NCBI RefSeq assembly: GCF_900327775.1
Contig: NZ_OUMZ01000005.1
Location: 434,001-498,000 of the forward strand
Direction: 5' to 3'
DNA length: 64,000 nucleotides
Source of the DNA: Roseovarius sp. EL26
GTDB taxonomy: Bacteria; Pseudomonadota; Alphaproteobacteria; Rhodobacterales; Rhodobacteraceae
Shown piece after piece: positions 1-10,469 of this stretch; the first letter of the stretch is position 1; the number at the start of each line of letters is the position of its first letter. A model generated the notes under the pieces. That model was not told the DNA's origin and made no database searches. It worked only from the letters and a program-made list of their open reading frames with translations. Both the position numbers and the translations under genes were made by a program.

Positions 1-752
1 ATGTTTTGGTTGCCGAAGACACGCGCAGCCTGCGCAAACTGATGGAAATTCATGGCATCCCTCTGCGGGATCGGATTGTTTTGGCCTATCATGATCACAA
101 CGGTGACAAGATGAGGCCACGTCTTATGCAGGCGTTAGAGCAAGGAAAATCAGTGGTTTACGCGTCTGAGGCTGGCACACCTATGGTGGCTGATCCGGGA
201 TTTGATCTAGCGCGCGCTGCGGTGGCTGAGGGACACGCCTTGATTTCCGCACCGGGACCATCGGCGGTGATTACGGCGCTGACGCTGGCTGGTTTGCCAA
301 CTGATCGGTTCTTCTTTGGCGGGTTCCTGCCCACAGCATCTGGCAAGCGTAAGACTGCATTGGCAGAAGTGGCACCCGTGACGGCGACACTCGTGTTTTA
401 CGAATCACCAAAACGGGTGGCTGCAATGCTTGCAGATGCGGCAAAGGCCTTGGGGGCGACGCGTCGTGCGGTGGTGTGCCGGGAATTGACCAAGAAATTC
501 GAAGAGGTCATGCGCGGCACTCTAGAAGAACTGGCTCAGATCTGTGCCGAACGCACGCTCAAAGGTGAGATCGTGGTTCTGATAGATCGTGGTGATAAAG
601 AAACTGTTAGCGATTCTGATTTAGAACAGGCCCTACGCGAAGCATTGCAAAGCGTTTCAGTGCGCGATGCTGCCGATCAGGTTTCTACGTTGTATTCCCT
701 ACCGCGTCGGCAGGTCTACCAGCGAGCCTTGGCCCTGTCGAAAGAGGAATGA
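1..752 (+). CDS. rsmI: 16S rRNA (cytidine1402-2'-O)-methyltransferase, 5' end missing
   Basis: RsmI methylates the ribose of C1402 in the 16S rRNA decoding centre using SAM. The reading frame is open from base 3, so the true start lies upstream of the window. What remains, about 250 residues, starts just before the family motif AEDTR, followed by SEAGTPMVADPG and the GPSA loop (family SAM-binding signatures of the tetrapyrrole-methylase fold), then FYESPKR and a C-terminal small helical part. The stop overlaps the start of the next gene (ATGA), so it is co-translated with the yraN-like gene, an arrangement common in proteobacteria. Identification is firm; only the N-terminus is unseen. Confidence 0.95.
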   Translation, partial: VLVAEDTRSLRKLMEIHGIPLRDRIVLAYHDHNGDKMRPRLMQALEQGKSVVYASEAGTPMVADPGFDLARAAVAEGHALISAPGPSAVITALTLAGLPTDRFFFGGFLPTASGKRKTALAEVAPVTATLVFYESPKRVAAMLADAAKALGATRRAVVCRELTKKFEEVMRGTLEELAQICAERTLKGEIVVLIDRGDKETVSDSDLEQALREALQSVSVRDAADQVSTLYSLPRRQVYQRALALSKEE

Positions 753-1162
753 TGTCGCAGTTCAAGAGCGAGACAAACCCAGACACAAAAGTACGGAATG
801 CAAAGCACGTGGGCGAAACAGCTTATTACTCTGGCCTCGTGGCAGAAGATCAGGCTGCCGCCGAATATGCACGCCGTGGTGTAGTGGTCTTACATCGCCG
901 TTGGCGTGGGCAGGGTGGTGAAATTGATCTTGTGTTGCGTGATGGCAAAGAGATTGTTTTTGCTGAAGTCAAAAAGGCGCGTAGTCTGCAGGCTGCTATG
1001 GAACGCTTGCGCCCAGCCCAGATGCAGCGGATTTATTCTGCCGCGTCGGAGTATCTGGCGCATACGCCGGATGGGCAGTTAAGCCCGACGCGATTTGATC
1101 TTGTGGTTTTGAATGATCAGGGACACATCGAAGTGATCAAAAACGCTTTTGGACATTTCTGA
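749..1162 (+). CDS. yraN: YraN family (UPF0102) endonuclease-fold protein
   Basis: A 137-residue protein of the UPF0102/YraN family, which has a restriction-endonuclease-like fold; its function is not settled. The diagnostic stretch is visible near residues 45-75: [13 protein letters not shown], then IVFAEVKKA, matching the family pattern GEIDLI...FVEVKxR, whose D and ExK residues form the nuclease-like active site. The first 20 or so residues are an extra hydrophilic extension; two ATG codons (749 and 752) are possible starts. It overlaps the rsmI stop by 4 nt and is presumably translated by coupling. Confidence 0.88.
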   Translation: MMSQFKSETNPDTKVRNAKHVGETAYYSGLVAEDQAAAEYARRGVVVLHRRWRGQGGEIDLVLRDGKEIVFAEVKKARSLQAAMERLRPAQMQRIYSAASEYLAHTPDGQLSPTRFDLVVLNDQGHIEVIKNAFGHF

Positions 1163-1224
1163 TTTGCACTCGGCTTGCGGATGCCCCATGTAAAGCGGGC
1201 ATAATTTCAAGCCGGGGGCTGCTC

Positions 1225-2160
1225 ATGAAAATCGCCTTTCAAATGGATCCGATTGGTTCGGTCGATATCAACGCTGACAGCAGCTTTCGATTGGCCGAGG
1301 AAGCACAGGCCCGCGGGCATGAGCTGTTTTTTTATACCGCTGACAAACTGGCCTATAACGCTGGCCGCGTGACCGCGCGCGGATGGCCGATGACGGTACA
1401 GCGTGTGTTGGGCGATCATGTTCACTTGGGTGAAGAGATCGAGGTGGATTTGGCCGACTTTGATGTGGTCTGGCTGCGTCAGGACCCACCGTTTGATATG
1501 TTTTACATCACCACGACCCACCTTCTGGACCGGATCCACCCGGATACATTGGTGGTGAATGATCCATTTTGGGTTCGTAACTATCCTGAAAAACTGTTGG
1601 TTTTGGATTTCCCAGACCTGACCCCGCCCACAACAATTGCCCGTGATCTGGATACGATCCGCGCCTTCAAGGAAGAGCACGGAGATATTATCGTTAAGCC
1701 GCTCTATGGTAACGGCGGCGCGGGCGTGTTTCGCCTGACTCCGGAGGATCGCAACCTCAGTTCTCTCTATGAGCTGTTCACAGGGTTCAGCCGCGAGCCG
1801 CTGATTGCGCAGAAATTCCTGCCTGATGTCTCTAACGGTGACAAGCGGGTCATTCTGGTTGATGGCGAACCGGTGGGTGCGATCAACCGTGTGCCAGCCA
1901 AAGGCGAGACACGATCAAATATGCATGTTGGTGGGCGACCAGAAAAGATTGAACTCAGCGCCCGTGACCGCGAAATCTGTGACCGTATTGGCCCTCTTTT
2001 GAAGGAAAAAGGTCAAGTGTTTGTCGGCATCGATGTGATTGGCAATTACCTGACCGAAATCAACGTAACTTCGCCCACAGGCATTCAGGAGCTGGAGCGT
2101 TTCGATGGCATAAACGTTGCAGAACGGATCTGGGAGGCGATTGAGGCCAAACGCAAATGA
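1225..2160 (+). CDS. gshB: Glutathione synthetase
   Basis: GshB ligates glycine to gamma-glutamylcysteine using ATP, the second step of glutathione synthesis in the cytosol. The 311-residue length fits bacterial GshB. The N-terminal domain begins [11 protein letters not shown], the ATP-grasp region carries [12 protein letters not shown] (about residues 155-166), and the C-terminal metal/ATP site carries [12 protein letters not shown] (about 277-288). The start lies 62 bp after yraN and may share its transcript. The stop overlaps the next start by 4 nt (ATGA), coupling it to the hydrolase gene downstream. Confidence 0.95.
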   Translation: MKIAFQMDPIGSVDINADSSFRLAEEAQARGHELFFYTADKLAYNAGRVTARGWPMTVQRVLGDHVHLGEEIEVDLADFDVVWLRQDPPFDMFYITTTHLLDRIHPDTLVVNDPFWVRNYPEKLLVLDFPDLTPPTTIARDLDTIRAFKEEHGDIIVKPLYGNGGAGVFRLTPEDRNLSSLYELFTGFSREPLIAQKFLPDVSNGDKRVILVDGEPVGAINRVPAKGETRSNMHVGGRPEKIELSARDREICDRIGPLLKEKGQVFVGIDVIGNYLTEINVTSPTGIQELERFDGINVAERIWEAIEAKRK

Positions 2161-3074
2161 GCCGGATGAGGCCAATTCTGAATGCGTTGCTGAGAGCTGT
2201 TGAGAAACCTTATCTGAGTTGGGAAAAGAACCCGGAACGTTTGGCGCGCGTGTTTGAACGCAAAGCAAAATTGCTGTTCCCCTCCCCTAAGGGGAGCCGA
2301 TTTGAAGATTGCTCTCTGGGGCATGGGGGGCGTAGTCTTTCGACAATACATGTCGTTCCTCAAGTTGCGAAAACAGGGCCGTTGATACTGTATTTCCATG
2401 GCGGGGGATATGTGTTCGGATCCGCCCGAACACACCGCTCCATGGTCGCGCGATTGGTACATGAGACCAGCTTGCCTGCATATCTGCCTGATTACCGGCT
2501 AGCTCCAGCTGCCCCCTTTCCTTCCGCTGTCGAAGATGCGTTGTTGGCATACCAAGCCGTTATGGCACATCCGGCAGGCGTGATACTGGGAGGAGACAGC
2601 GCTGGCGGTGGTTTAGCTTTGTCTTTGTTAGGAGAGATTTTGCGACAGGGGCTATCAAAACCTGTCGGCGTATTTTGCTTTTCTCCTTTGACGGATCTGA
2701 GCTTTTCCGGAGACAGCCTGCGTAAAAATGCGCGTTCAGAGGCGGTGCTGCCAGCGTCGCGGGTGCAAGATATGGCGCAGTTGTATCTGAATGGGGTGGA
2801 TCCCAAAACACCGACAGCGTCGCCACTTTATGCTGATTTCACCGGTGCGCCGCCGGTTTGGTTGGCGGTCTCTGATCAGGAAATCCTACTAGATGACGCA
2901 CGCCGGATGACCGAAAAACTACAGCAAGATGGCGTTGAAGTGACGAAAGTGCTGGAGCATGACCTGCCACATGTCTGGCCCCTTTTCGAAGCCTACCTGC
3001 CTGAAGCAAGAGCGACATTGCATGCGGTTTCCAAATGGATCAGTTCTCTGCCTTCGGCTGCAAGTGAACGATAA
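2157..3074 (+). CDS. Alpha/beta hydrolase of the HSL (hormone-sensitive lipase) type
   Basis: A 305-residue cytosolic esterase/lipase-like enzyme. The oxyanion motif HGGGYVFGS lies near residue 81, the nucleophile elbow GDSAGGG near residue 144, and a C-terminal Asp ([11 protein letters not shown]) and His (DLPHVWPLF) complete a plausible Ser-Asp-His triad. HGGG plus GDSAGG is characteristic of the HSL/BfaE family (abhydrolase_3), which acts on short-chain acyl esters. The natural substrate cannot be read from the sequence. It is coupled by a 4-nt overlap to gshB, with no obvious metabolic link. Confidence 0.88.
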   Translation: MSRMRPILNALLRAVEKPYLSWEKNPERLARVFERKAKLLFPSPKGSRFEDCSLGHGGRSLSTIHVVPQVAKTGPLILYFHGGGYVFGSARTHRSMVARLVHETSLPAYLPDYRLAPAAPFPSAVEDALLAYQAVMAHPAGVILGGDSAGGGLALSLLGEILRQGLSKPVGVFCFSPLTDLSFSGDSLRKNARSEAVLPASRVQDMAQLYLNGVDPKTPTASPLYADFTGAPPVWLAVSDQEILLDDARRMTEKLQQDGVEVTKVLEHDLPHVWPLFEAYLPEARATLHAVSKWISSLPSAASER

Positions 3075-3175
3075 ATTCCCCAGCCGAATGCCACGTCACG
3101 GCGGGCAGGCACGGCATAACGATGATCCGATCAGGTTTGGGGTGTTGATGGTAACAGTTGCGGAAACCGGCCTGA

Positions 3176-4690
3176 TCACCCCTCCTTCATCCCTGAAATC
3201 CGATAACTGAGCGCCTCGGCTATATGCGGTTTTTTGACCTGTTCTGACTGATCAAGATCGGCAATCGTGCGGGCAACGCGCAAGACACGGTGATACCCTC
3301 GTGCCGTCAGGCCAAAGCGCTCCGCCGCCTTGGTGATCAAGCTGCGGCCGTCCATGTCGGGTGTGGCAACCTCATCCAGCACACTGCCCTCGGCATCGGC
3401 ATTCAGATGCGTCCCGACGAAATCCTGGAGCCGCTTACGTTGTACTGTACGCGCGGCTGCTACACGTGCAGCGACTTCAGTGGTGCTGTCACCTGACGGC
3501 GGCAGATCAAGGTCAGCAAAGGCAACAGGGGGCACCTCGATGCGCAGGTCAAATCGGTCCATCAATGGCCCGGAAATGCGCCCCATGTAATCTTCGCCAC
3601 AAAGCGGCACGCGGGCGCAGGCGCGCGCGGGATCAGACATATAGCCACATTTGCAAGGATTGGCCGCTGCCACCAGCAAAAACCGGCAGGGATATTTCAC
3701 ATGTGCATTGGCGCGCGCGACGATCACTTCACCAGTTTCGATTGGTTGGCGTAGGGTTTCCAGAACCGGACGTGAGAACTCGGGAAACTCATCCATGAAC
3801 AGCACCCCGTTATGGGCAAGGCTGATCTCACCTGGTCCGGCCCTGCGACCACCGCCCACGATTGCCGCCATCGATGCGGTGTGATGCGGCTCACGGAAAG
3901 GTCGGGTGCGGTTGATACCTCCCTCGTCAATTAAGCCTGCCAATGAATGGATCATAGACGTTTCCAATGCCTCAGATGCATCTAATGGGGGCAGGATGCC
4001 AGGCATCCGTGCCGCCAACATGGATTTTCCAGACCCGGGAGACCCGACCATCATCAGATGGTGGCGCCCGGCAGCCGCGATTTCCAAGGCGCGTTTGGCG
4101 CGTTCCTGACCTTTGACATCGCGTAGATCCCGGGCCGATGCGTCTTGCAAAACTTCACCGGGGGTCGAAGGGGGCAAGGGGGATTGTCCAGTGTAGTGCC
4201 GGATGACATCTGCCAAATTTACCGCACCGATCACCTGCGCCGCATCGACCCATGCGGCCTCAGCCCCCGAGGCTTTTGGGCATAGCAATGTGCGATCTTC
4301 CTGCGCGGCGGCAAGGGCGGCGGGCAAGGCGCCGATCACAGGGATCAACGTGCCGTCCAGTGACAGCTCTCCCAAAGAGGTTGTGCCTTCGACGGCATCC
4401 ATGGGGATGATTTCCAGTGCGGCCAGCAGGGACAGCGCAATAGGAAGGTCAAAATGGCTGCCGACTTTGGGCAAATCGGCAGGGCTTAGATTGATGGTGA
4501 TACGTTTGGAGGGCAGGGCGATTGCCATGGAATTGAGCGCGGTGCGCACCCTGTCGCGCGCCTCGGATACGGCCTTGTCCGGCAGGCCAACAAGTGAAAA
4601 CGCCGGCAGGCCCGGGGTTACGGCACATTGCACCTCAACCTGACGGGCCTCGACCCCTTCAAAAGCGACTGTATAGGCGCGTGCGACCAT
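3176..4690 (-). CDS. comM: YifB/ComM family Mg-chelatase-like AAA+ ATPase
   Basis: A 504-residue AAA+ protein of the YifB/ComM family. In naturally transformable bacteria ComM is a hexameric helicase that promotes branch migration during integration of incoming DNA; in other hosts the role is unclear. Visible parts are an N-terminal ChlI-like domain (MVARAYTVAFEG, LVGLPDKAVSEARDRV), Walker A GSPGSGKSM near residue 217, Walker B LFMDEFPEF near 300, and a C-terminal Mg-chelatase subdomain with LTARGYHRVLRVARTIADL. It converges with the hydrolase gene; the two stop codons lie about 100 bp apart. The gene symbol follows the family name and is not proof of competence. Confidence 0.9.
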   Translation of the reverse strand: MVARAYTVAFEGVEARQVEVQCAVTPGLPAFSLVGLPDKAVSEARDRVRTALNSMAIALPSKRITINLSPADLPKVGSHFDLPIALSLLAALEIIPMDAVEGTTSLGELSLDGTLIPVIGALPAALAAAQEDRTLLCPKASGAEAAWVDAAQVIGAVNLADVIRHYTGQSPLPPSTPGEVLQDASARDLRDVKGQERAKRALEIAAAGRHHLMMVGSPGSGKSMLAARMPGILPPLDASEALETSMIHSLAGLIDEGGINRTRPFREPHHTASMAAIVGGGRRAGPGEISLAHNGVLFMDEFPEFSRPVLETLRQPIETGEVIVARANAHVKYPCRFLLVAAANPCKCGYMSDPARACARVPLCGEDYMGRISGPLMDRFDLRIEVPPVAFADLDLPPSGDSTTEVAARVAAARTVQRKRLQDFVGTHLNADAEGSVLDEVATPDMDGRSLITKAAERFGLTARGYHRVLRVARTIADLDQSEQVKKPHIAEALSYRISGMKEG

Positions 4691-4795
4691 GTAACCGACC
4701 TGCCTTGTTCAACGTGGTTAACGCTAGGCACAGAGGGTTTATGAAAGGTTAATCACTACGGTGCATGTGCAAAACAGCGTCTGCCCGGGTCGTGC

Positions 4796-5638
4796 TTAGA
4801 TCGCGATGTTATCAATCATCCTCACACCGGCCAGCCAGGCCGAGGCAAACAGCCGGGCAGGGCGCGTCGGGGTAGACAAAAGTGACAGATCATCATTTGC
4901 GCGAATTTCAAGATACTCGACTTTTGTAAAGCCGGCGTTTTGTAAACGCTGAACCGCTTGTTCCTGTAGCTGAGCAAAATCCTGTCCAGAACCAACACCC
5001 GCGGCAATGCCTTCCATTTCTTCAAACAGCATCGGCGCATTGACCCGCGCACGATCAGACAACAGCAGGTTACGCGATGACATCGCCAGCCCATCGATTT
5101 CACGGATTGTCGGACAGCCATGCACAGTGATCGGAATATCTAGATCCCGTGCCATTCGGCGTACGACCTGCAACTGCTGGAAATCTTTCTCACCAAAGAA
5201 GGCATCTGAGGCTGAGGTTTGTAAAAACAGCTTGCTGACGACCGTTGCAACGCCATCAAAATGGCCCGGGCGCATCACACCGTCCATCACATCGGTCAGG
5301 CCAGACACCGACACCGTTGTCGAAAACCCCTGCGGATATATCTGATCGGGTTCGGGCACATACAGCACATCAATACCGAACCGCGCCAGCTTACGGGCGT
5401 CATCCTCTTCGGTGCGTGGATAGTTCTTCAGATCATCAGGATTGTTGAACTGTTTGGGATTCACAAAAATTGTGACAATCACCCGATCACAGTGTTCCTT
5501 GGCCAACTTAACCAGCGACAGGTGCCCATCATGCAGGGCACCCATGGTCGGGACAACGCCAATGGTTTCTCCGGCTTTTTGCCAGTCGGATGTAGCCGCG
5601 CGTAGCGCGGGCAAAGTACGCAAAATCGGTGGTGTCAT
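4796..5638 (-). CDS. panC: Pantoate--beta-alanine ligase
   Basis: PanC joins pantoate and beta-alanine with ATP to give pantothenate, the vitamin precursor of coenzyme A. The protein is 280 residues, normal for the family. Adenylate-forming signatures are clear: [14 protein letters not shown] near residue 30 (HIGH-like), then [16 protein letters not shown] near 150, and [10 protein letters not shown]. It starts inside the end of panB (ATGA overlap at 5635-5638), so panB-panC form a two-gene operon on the minus strand covering consecutive steps of the pathway. Confidence 0.97.
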   Translation of the reverse strand: MTPPILRTLPALRAATSDWQKAGETIGVVPTMGALHDGHLSLVKLAKEHCDRVIVTIFVNPKQFNNPDDLKNYPRTEEDDARKLARFGIDVLYVPEPDQIYPQGFSTTVSVSGLTDVMDGVMRPGHFDGVATVVSKLFLQTSASDAFFGEKDFQQLQVVRRMARDLDIPITVHGCPTIREIDGLAMSSRNLLLSDRARVNAPMLFEEMEGIAAGVGSGQDFAQLQEQAVQRLQNAGFTKVEYLEIRANDDLSLLSTPTRPARLFASAWLAGVRMIDNIAI

Positions 5639-6462
5639 TTGCCGGGGGCCTTATCCGCAAAGGTATGCTCTGATGCCGGGAAGCTGCGCGCGCGCACTTC
5701 TTCGGCATAGGCTTTGATCGCCTCTTCACCCGCAGCACCGAATTCGGCGTAACGTTTGACGAACTTGGGCTTGAACGTGGTGAACAGGCCCAGCATGTCA
5801 TCGACCACCAGAATTTGTCCGTCACATCCGGCAGAAGCCCCAATGCCGATGGTTGGAATGGGGATATCGGCGGTGATTTGATCGGCCAGCACGGCGGGGA
5901 TTTTTTCCAGCACGACTGAAAATGCACCCGCTTCGCTGACGGCAAGTGCGTCGGCCAAAAGGGTCGCAGCTTGATCGTCACGGCCCTGAACTTTGTAGCC
6001 ACCCAATGTGTTGATTGATTGGGGTGTCAGGCCAATATGCGCCATCACCGGGATGCCGCGAGCGACGAGAAAGGCGATGGTTTCGGCCATATGCTGACCG
6101 CCTTCAAGCTTGACCGCGACGGCACCGGTCTCGCGCATGATGCGGGCGGCGTTACGAAACGCCTGCGCTGGGTTTTCCTCGTAACTGCCAAACGGCATGT
6201 CGATCACCAGCATCGACTTATCAAGCCCACGCGCGACGGCCTGACCGTGCATGATCATCATCTCCATGGTCACACCAAGGGTCGATGGCAAACCATGCAA
6301 AACCATGCCGACACTGTCGCCCACAAGGACAAAGTCGCAATGACCATCCATCATCCGCGCCATTGGCGTGGTATAGGCGGTCAGGCTGACCAAAGGCGTT
6401 CCACCCTTCGCGGCCCGGATATCTTCGGGCAGGGGGGCGGTTTTACGGGCGGTAGCGCTCAT
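5635..6462 (-). CDS. panB: 3-methyl-2-oxobutanoate hydroxymethyltransferase
   Basis: PanB transfers a hydroxymethyl group from 5,10-methylenetetrahydrofolate to alpha-ketoisovalerate, making ketopantoate, the first committed step of pantothenate synthesis. The protein is 275 residues. Family signatures visible are [14 protein letters not shown] (about 25-38), [13 protein letters not shown] (Asp binds Mg), [19 protein letters not shown] [11 protein letters not shown], and [17 protein letters not shown]. First gene of the panBC operon. Its upstream gap of about 200 bp is shared with a divergent gene and must hold both promoters, but I could not assign them. Confidence 0.97.
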   Translation of the reverse strand: MSATARKTAPLPEDIRAAKGGTPLVSLTAYTTPMARMMDGHCDFVLVGDSVGMVLHGLPSTLGVTMEMMIMHGQAVARGLDKSMLVIDMPFGSYEENPAQAFRNAARIMRETGAVAVKLEGGQHMAETIAFLVARGIPVMAHIGLTPQSINTLGGYKVQGRDDQAATLLADALAVSEAGAFSVVLEKIPAVLADQITADIPIPTIGIGASAGCDGQILVVDDMLGLFTTFKPKFVKRYAEFGAAGEEAIKAYAEEVRARSFPASEHTFADKAPGK

Positions 6463-6660
6463 GTCTATTCACCGTCTAATGCTGCGTTGCAGCACTAAAT
6501 AGCAATTCCTGAACAGGAAATCCATTACAGAGTTAAAAATCCTGCTGATCGATATTTTCTTTATTTCCGGCTGAAGCGTTTCCATTTGCCTGAAACCAGC
6601 TAAGCTTAGTGCATCTTTACGTATTGCAGGCATGATTTGTGCCCTGTGGAAGGACCGAGT

Positions 6661-7431
6661 TTGAAGCGATTTCTGATACTGTTGTGTTGTTGCTTTGCTG
6701 CCCCACTGTGGGCGCAAACAGTTGAGGTCAAAAAGGCCGATATCGAACGGCTGCTGCTGGAATGGCAGGCGGGAATGCCGATTCGGGAAGAGTTGGTCGG
6801 GCTTGGATACGCTGGGGCAAACCTTGAGGTGGCTGTTACACATGTCAGGCGGATCAATTCCGACCCGGTGATCATCGGATATGTCGCAGATTTAGTGATT
6901 GATGCCTACGAAAACCCCAAAGATATTGCGGTTCAGGCCAATGGATTTATCTTGCCATTGGTTGACCGGGGTATGGGGCATCTTCCGACATCGGAATTGG
7001 TTTATTTCTACAAGGTTGAACAGGCCATTCTGGGGGCATTGCCACTGAGAAACTGTGGCCAGTTGGTGACGGGACGTCTGTCGTCTGAGCGATATAGCCG
7101 CACGGTTGCCGCCGCCGCATCCAAGCTCAATACCCCAGCCCTCAAGGAATATTACCGGCTTCAGCACAAGGCGGCGCGTTTGGGGGTGACCAGACAGGCC
7201 AAACACCTGTCAGACCAGCGCCGGGATCAGGTCGAGGCCATGATCCAGCAAGGCGTTGAACAGCAACTTCAGGGTCACAAAGACGCAAAGAAGCTGACAC
7301 GAGCCCTGAAGGACCCAGCGCGCGCCAACACTACGCAGGCCTGCGTTTTGTCACGGCTCTACGTACAAGAGGCTCTGGCGCAAACCGGGGCGGATTTGAG
7401 GGACACTATGATTTTTCTGAGCATGCCATGA
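6661..7431 (+). CDS. Secreted protein of unknown function
   Basis: I do not recognise a family. The chosen start is the TTG at 6661, because GGAAGGA lies 6-12 bases upstream and it puts a good signal peptide at the N-terminus (LKRFLILLCCCFAAPLWAQ, cleavage after WA-Q). An in-frame upstream TTG at 6637 is less likely. The mature protein of about 235 residues is mainly helical and charged, with three conserved-looking Cys outside the leader region (near NCGQL and TQACVL). It overlaps the next gene by 4 nt (ATGA), so it is probably in the same transcript as the YcaQ-like gene. Probably periplasmic. Confidence 0.7.
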   Translation: MKRFLILLCCCFAAPLWAQTVEVKKADIERLLLEWQAGMPIREELVGLGYAGANLEVAVTHVRRINSDPVIIGYVADLVIDAYENPKDIAVQANGFILPLVDRGMGHLPTSELVYFYKVEQAILGALPLRNCGQLVTGRLSSERYSRTVAAAASKLNTPALKEYYRLQHKAARLGVTRQAKHLSDQRRDQVEAMIQQGVEQQLQGHKDAKKLTRALKDPARANTTQACVLSRLYVQEALAQTGADLRDTMIFLSMP

Positions 7432-8618
7432 CCGCAAGATTGCAAATCCCCAACAAACAGGCGCGGCATCTGTGGCTTTGGACCAATGGTCTGTCCGAGG
7501 CACCGACCGGCCCGCTGGATGTGATGGGTCTCATCCGCAACCTGGGCTTTGTTCAGATCGATACCATCCGCAATGTCACCCGCGCCCATAACCATATTAT
7601 CTGGTCTCGCAATCAAAACTATCGCGAAGGAATGATATGGGATTTGTTGGCCAAACGGGAATTGTTTGAACATTTTACACATGATGCCTCGTTGATACCG
7701 ATGGAATACCTGCCGATGTGGCGACGCCAGTTTCGACGTTTGGGCGAAAAGGTTTCCAAAAGCGATTGGTACCAATCAGGTCTTGGGCAGGAAGAAATTT
7801 CTTCCATACGTAAGCGTATTGAATTGGAAGGCGCGCTGTCGACTCATGCGTTTGAAACCAAAGCCGACAAACGTGAAATGTGGGCCCGGCCGCCACATAA
7901 AAAGGCGCTCGACCAGATGTGGTACTCGGGAGAATTAGCGACCTGTCACAGAGAAAACTTTGTGAAATATTATGATCTTGGTGAACGGGTGTTCCCCGCT
8001 AGCGCATCCGATCATGGCAACGATGCAGATCATATTAATAAGCTTTGCAATCAGGCTATTGATCGCTTGAGTGTGGCAACTACAGGGGAAATACAACGGT
8101 TTTGGGATGCGATGAACGCGCAAGAGGCAAAGACCGGCGCATCGGGGCAAAACCTAGTGCCGGTTTCGGTTCAGGGGGCTGATGGACTATACCGTGATGC
8201 GTGGGCTGTTGCAGACATAGAGGAGCGTTTGTTGAAGCTTACACACCCCACCATACGCTTGCGTATATTGAACCCATTTGATCCAATGATCCGAGACCGC
8301 ATCCGGTTGGAGCGCCTATTTGGTTTTGCCTACCGGAATGAAATGTTTGTACCCAAGGCCAAACGACGGTGGGGCTATTATGTATACCCATTGTTAGAGG
8401 GCGATCGTTTTGTTGGCCGCCTAGAGCTCAAGGCAGATCGCGCGCAAGGGGGCATGCAGGTGATCGGTTTCTGGCCCGAACCCGGGGTCAAATGGGGGGC
8501 TGTCCGTCTGGCCAAGCTTGATGCCGAATTACAGCGTTTTGCACGGTTGGCTGGAATTACAGCGGTGCACTGGGCAGTTGCGCGCCCAAAACATGAGGGG
8601 AAAACAGCATGCGTCTAA
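7428..8618 (+). CDS. YcaQ/AlkX-like winged-helix DNA glycosylase family protein
   Basis: A 396-residue protein of the HTH_42 (YcaQ) family. E. coli YcaQ unhooks DNA interstrand crosslinks by excising alkylated bases, using a QxD catalytic motif. Here LGFVQIDTIRNV places Q43 and D45 in that motif, followed by the family stretch RAHNHIIWSR and LFEHFTHDASLIPMEYLP. The C-terminal part has NPFDPMIRDRIRLERLFGF and YYVYPLLEGDRFVGRLELKAD, standard for this family. It overlaps both neighbours (secreted unknown upstream, SDR downstream). The substrate range of this particular homologue is unknown. Confidence 0.85.
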   Translation: MTARLQIPNKQARHLWLWTNGLSEAPTGPLDVMGLIRNLGFVQIDTIRNVTRAHNHIIWSRNQNYREGMIWDLLAKRELFEHFTHDASLIPMEYLPMWRRQFRRLGEKVSKSDWYQSGLGQEEISSIRKRIELEGALSTHAFETKADKREMWARPPHKKALDQMWYSGELATCHRENFVKYYDLGERVFPASASDHGNDADHINKLCNQAIDRLSVATTGEIQRFWDAMNAQEAKTGASGQNLVPVSVQGADGLYRDAWAVADIEERLLKLTHPTIRLRILNPFDPMIRDRIRLERLFGFAYRNEMFVPKAKRRWGYYVYPLLEGDRFVGRLELKADRAQGGMQVIGFWPEPGVKWGAVRLAKLDAELQRFARLAGITAVHWAVARPKHEGKTACV

Positions 8619-9349
8619 AAGGGAAAGCCGCATTGATCACCGGTGGTGCCAGTGGTTTTGGCGAAGGGATCGTGCGAAAATTCCGGGCCGAGGGCGCGCA
8701 GGTCGTGATTGCCGATATTAATGAGAGCGCAGCACAAGCCAAAGCCGAAGAATTAGGCGCGGCCTACTGCGGGGTTGATGTTGCTTGCCCTCGCAGCATG
8801 ACCCGTTTGGCGGATATGGTCATTGCGCACTTTGGTGTGCCGGATATCGTGGTGAATAATGCCGGCGTGACACATCAACCGCAGTCAATGGAACAGGTCA
8901 GCGAGGCCGATTTTGACCGCGTGTTGGCAGTCAATTGCAAATCTGTCTACCTGAGTGCAAAGCAATTCGTGCATCAGATGAAAGCCCGAAAGAGCGGCGT
9001 GTTTTTGAACGTCGCCTCGACCGCCGGGGTTAGCCCACGGCCCAATCTAAATTGGTATAACGCCTCAAAGGGTTGGATGATCACGGCCACCCGCGCCATG
9101 GCGGTTGAACTTGCGCCTTTTGGCATCCGGGTCAATGCGCTCAATCCTGTTGCGGGTGAAACGCCTTTGCTCGCATCGTTCATGGGTGAAGATACGCCCG
9201 AGATGCGTGAGAAATTCCTTTCGACCATACCGATTGGGCGGTTTTCCACCCCAAAAGACATGGGTAACGCAGCTGCCTTTCTGTGCAGCGACGAGGCCGA
9301 TATGATCACGGGTGTCTGTCTTGAGGTGGATGGAGGCCGGTGCATTTGA
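8609..9349 (+). CDS. Short-chain dehydrogenase/reductase (SDR)
   Basis: A 246-residue classical SDR using NAD(P). Cofactor motif TGGASGFGEGI (about 10-20), NNAG (about 87-90), catalytic Ser in NVASTAGV, and YxxxK as YNASK (about 150-154). An acidic residue after the second strand (VVIADINES) suggests NAD preference. Variation in the substrate loop gives no clear substrate. The start ATG overlaps the end of the upstream YcaQ-like gene by 10 nt, so they share a transcript. It resembles enzymes annotated as glucose or 3-oxoacyl reductases, but I do not assign one. Confidence 0.88.
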   Translation: MRLKGKAALITGGASGFGEGIVRKFRAEGAQVVIADINESAAQAKAEELGAAYCGVDVACPRSMTRLADMVIAHFGVPDIVVNNAGVTHQPQSMEQVSEADFDRVLAVNCKSVYLSAKQFVHQMKARKSGVFLNVASTAGVSPRPNLNWYNASKGWMITATRAMAVELAPFGIRVNALNPVAGETPLLASFMGEDTPEMREKFLSTIPIGRFSTPKDMGNAAAFLCSDEADMITGVCLEVDGGRCI

Positions 9350-9428
9350 TGAAAACGGCCTGTTCATTGCCGTGTGAACGCATTATGGCAGTTAGGACAT
9401 AAATTTGACTGTGTTGAGGGATCGCAAA

Positions 9429-10469
9429 GTGAAAAAAGCGCTTATTACAGGTGTGACAGGACAGGATGGGGCATACCTGTCTGAATTTCTTCTGAACAAA
9501 GGCTATCAGGTGCATGGCATCAAACGCCGGACCTCTTTGTTCAACACACAGCGCATCGACCACCTTTTTGAGGGTGAACCGGGGCAATCTGGTCAATTCC
9601 AGCTGCACCATGGCGACATGACCGACAGTTCCTCGCTGACCAATGTCATCAACAAGGTTCAACCGGATGAGGTTTATAACCTTGCCGCGCAAAGCCACGT
9701 CGCGGTGTCGTTCGAAGAGCCTGAATACACCGCCAACTCTGATGCAATTGGTGCCCTGCGTATTCTTGAAGCGATCCGCTTCCTTGGGCTCGGGGACAAG
9801 ACCCGGTTTTATCAGGCATCGACGTCCGAGCTTTACGGTCTGGTACAGGAAACGCCGCAGCGTGAAACCACGCCGTTCTATCCACGTTCACCCTATGCGG
9901 TGGCAAAACTTTATGCCTATTGGATCACGGTGAACTACCGTGAATCCTATGACCTTTATGCTTGCAATGGCATCTTGTTTAACCACGAAAGCCCGATCCG
10001 CGGCGAGACCTTCGTAACTCGTAAAATCACCCGCGCTCTGGCCCGTATCAAGCTTGGTATGCAGGATGAATTGCTATTGGGCAATATGGATGCTCTGCGC
10101 GATTGGGGCCATGCCCGTGATTATGTTCAGATGATGTGGCTGATGTTGCAGCAAGACACGCCCGAAGATTTCGTAATCGCCACCGGGCAGCAATATTCCG
10201 TTCGAGAATTTGTTACCCGTGCCGCCGAAGGCTTGGACATGAAGCTGACGTTCGAAGGCGAAGGTTTGGACGAGGTTGCACGCGACGAAACCGGTCGTGT
10301 GGTGGTCAAAGTCGACCCACAGTATTTCCGCCCGGCCGAAGTGGAAACCTTGCTGGGTGATGCATCCAAAGCCCGTGAAAAATTGGGCTGGACGCCTGAA
10401 ACCCCGTTCGAAGAGCTGGTGCGCGAAATGGTAGAATCCGACCTTGCAGAGGCAAAGCGCTTTGGCTGA
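9429..10469 (+). CDS. gmd: GDP-mannose 4,6-dehydratase
   Basis: Gmd converts GDP-mannose to GDP-4-keto-6-deoxymannose with bound NADP. The start is taken as GTG 9429 because GAGGG lies 8 bases upstream and the Rossmann strand begins at once ([17 protein letters not shown]). Extended SDR signatures follow: catalytic STSELYG (Thr/Ser, Glu) and [10 protein letters not shown] (YxxxK), plus [16 protein letters not shown], which is diagnostic of Gmd. Length 346 is typical. It overlaps fcl downstream by 8 nt; together they supply GDP-L-fucose for surface polysaccharide. Confidence 0.96.
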   Translation: MKKALITGVTGQDGAYLSEFLLNKGYQVHGIKRRTSLFNTQRIDHLFEGEPGQSGQFQLHHGDMTDSSSLTNVINKVQPDEVYNLAAQSHVAVSFEEPEYTANSDAIGALRILEAIRFLGLGDKTRFYQASTSELYGLVQETPQRETTPFYPRSPYAVAKLYAYWITVNYRESYDLYACNGILFNHESPIRGETFVTRKITRALARIKLGMQDELLLGNMDALRDWGHARDYVQMMWLMLQQDTPEDFVIATGQQYSVREFVTRAAEGLDMKLTFEGEGLDEVARDETGRVVVKVDPQYFRPAEVETLLGDASKAREKLGWTPETPFEELVREMVESDLAEAKRFG

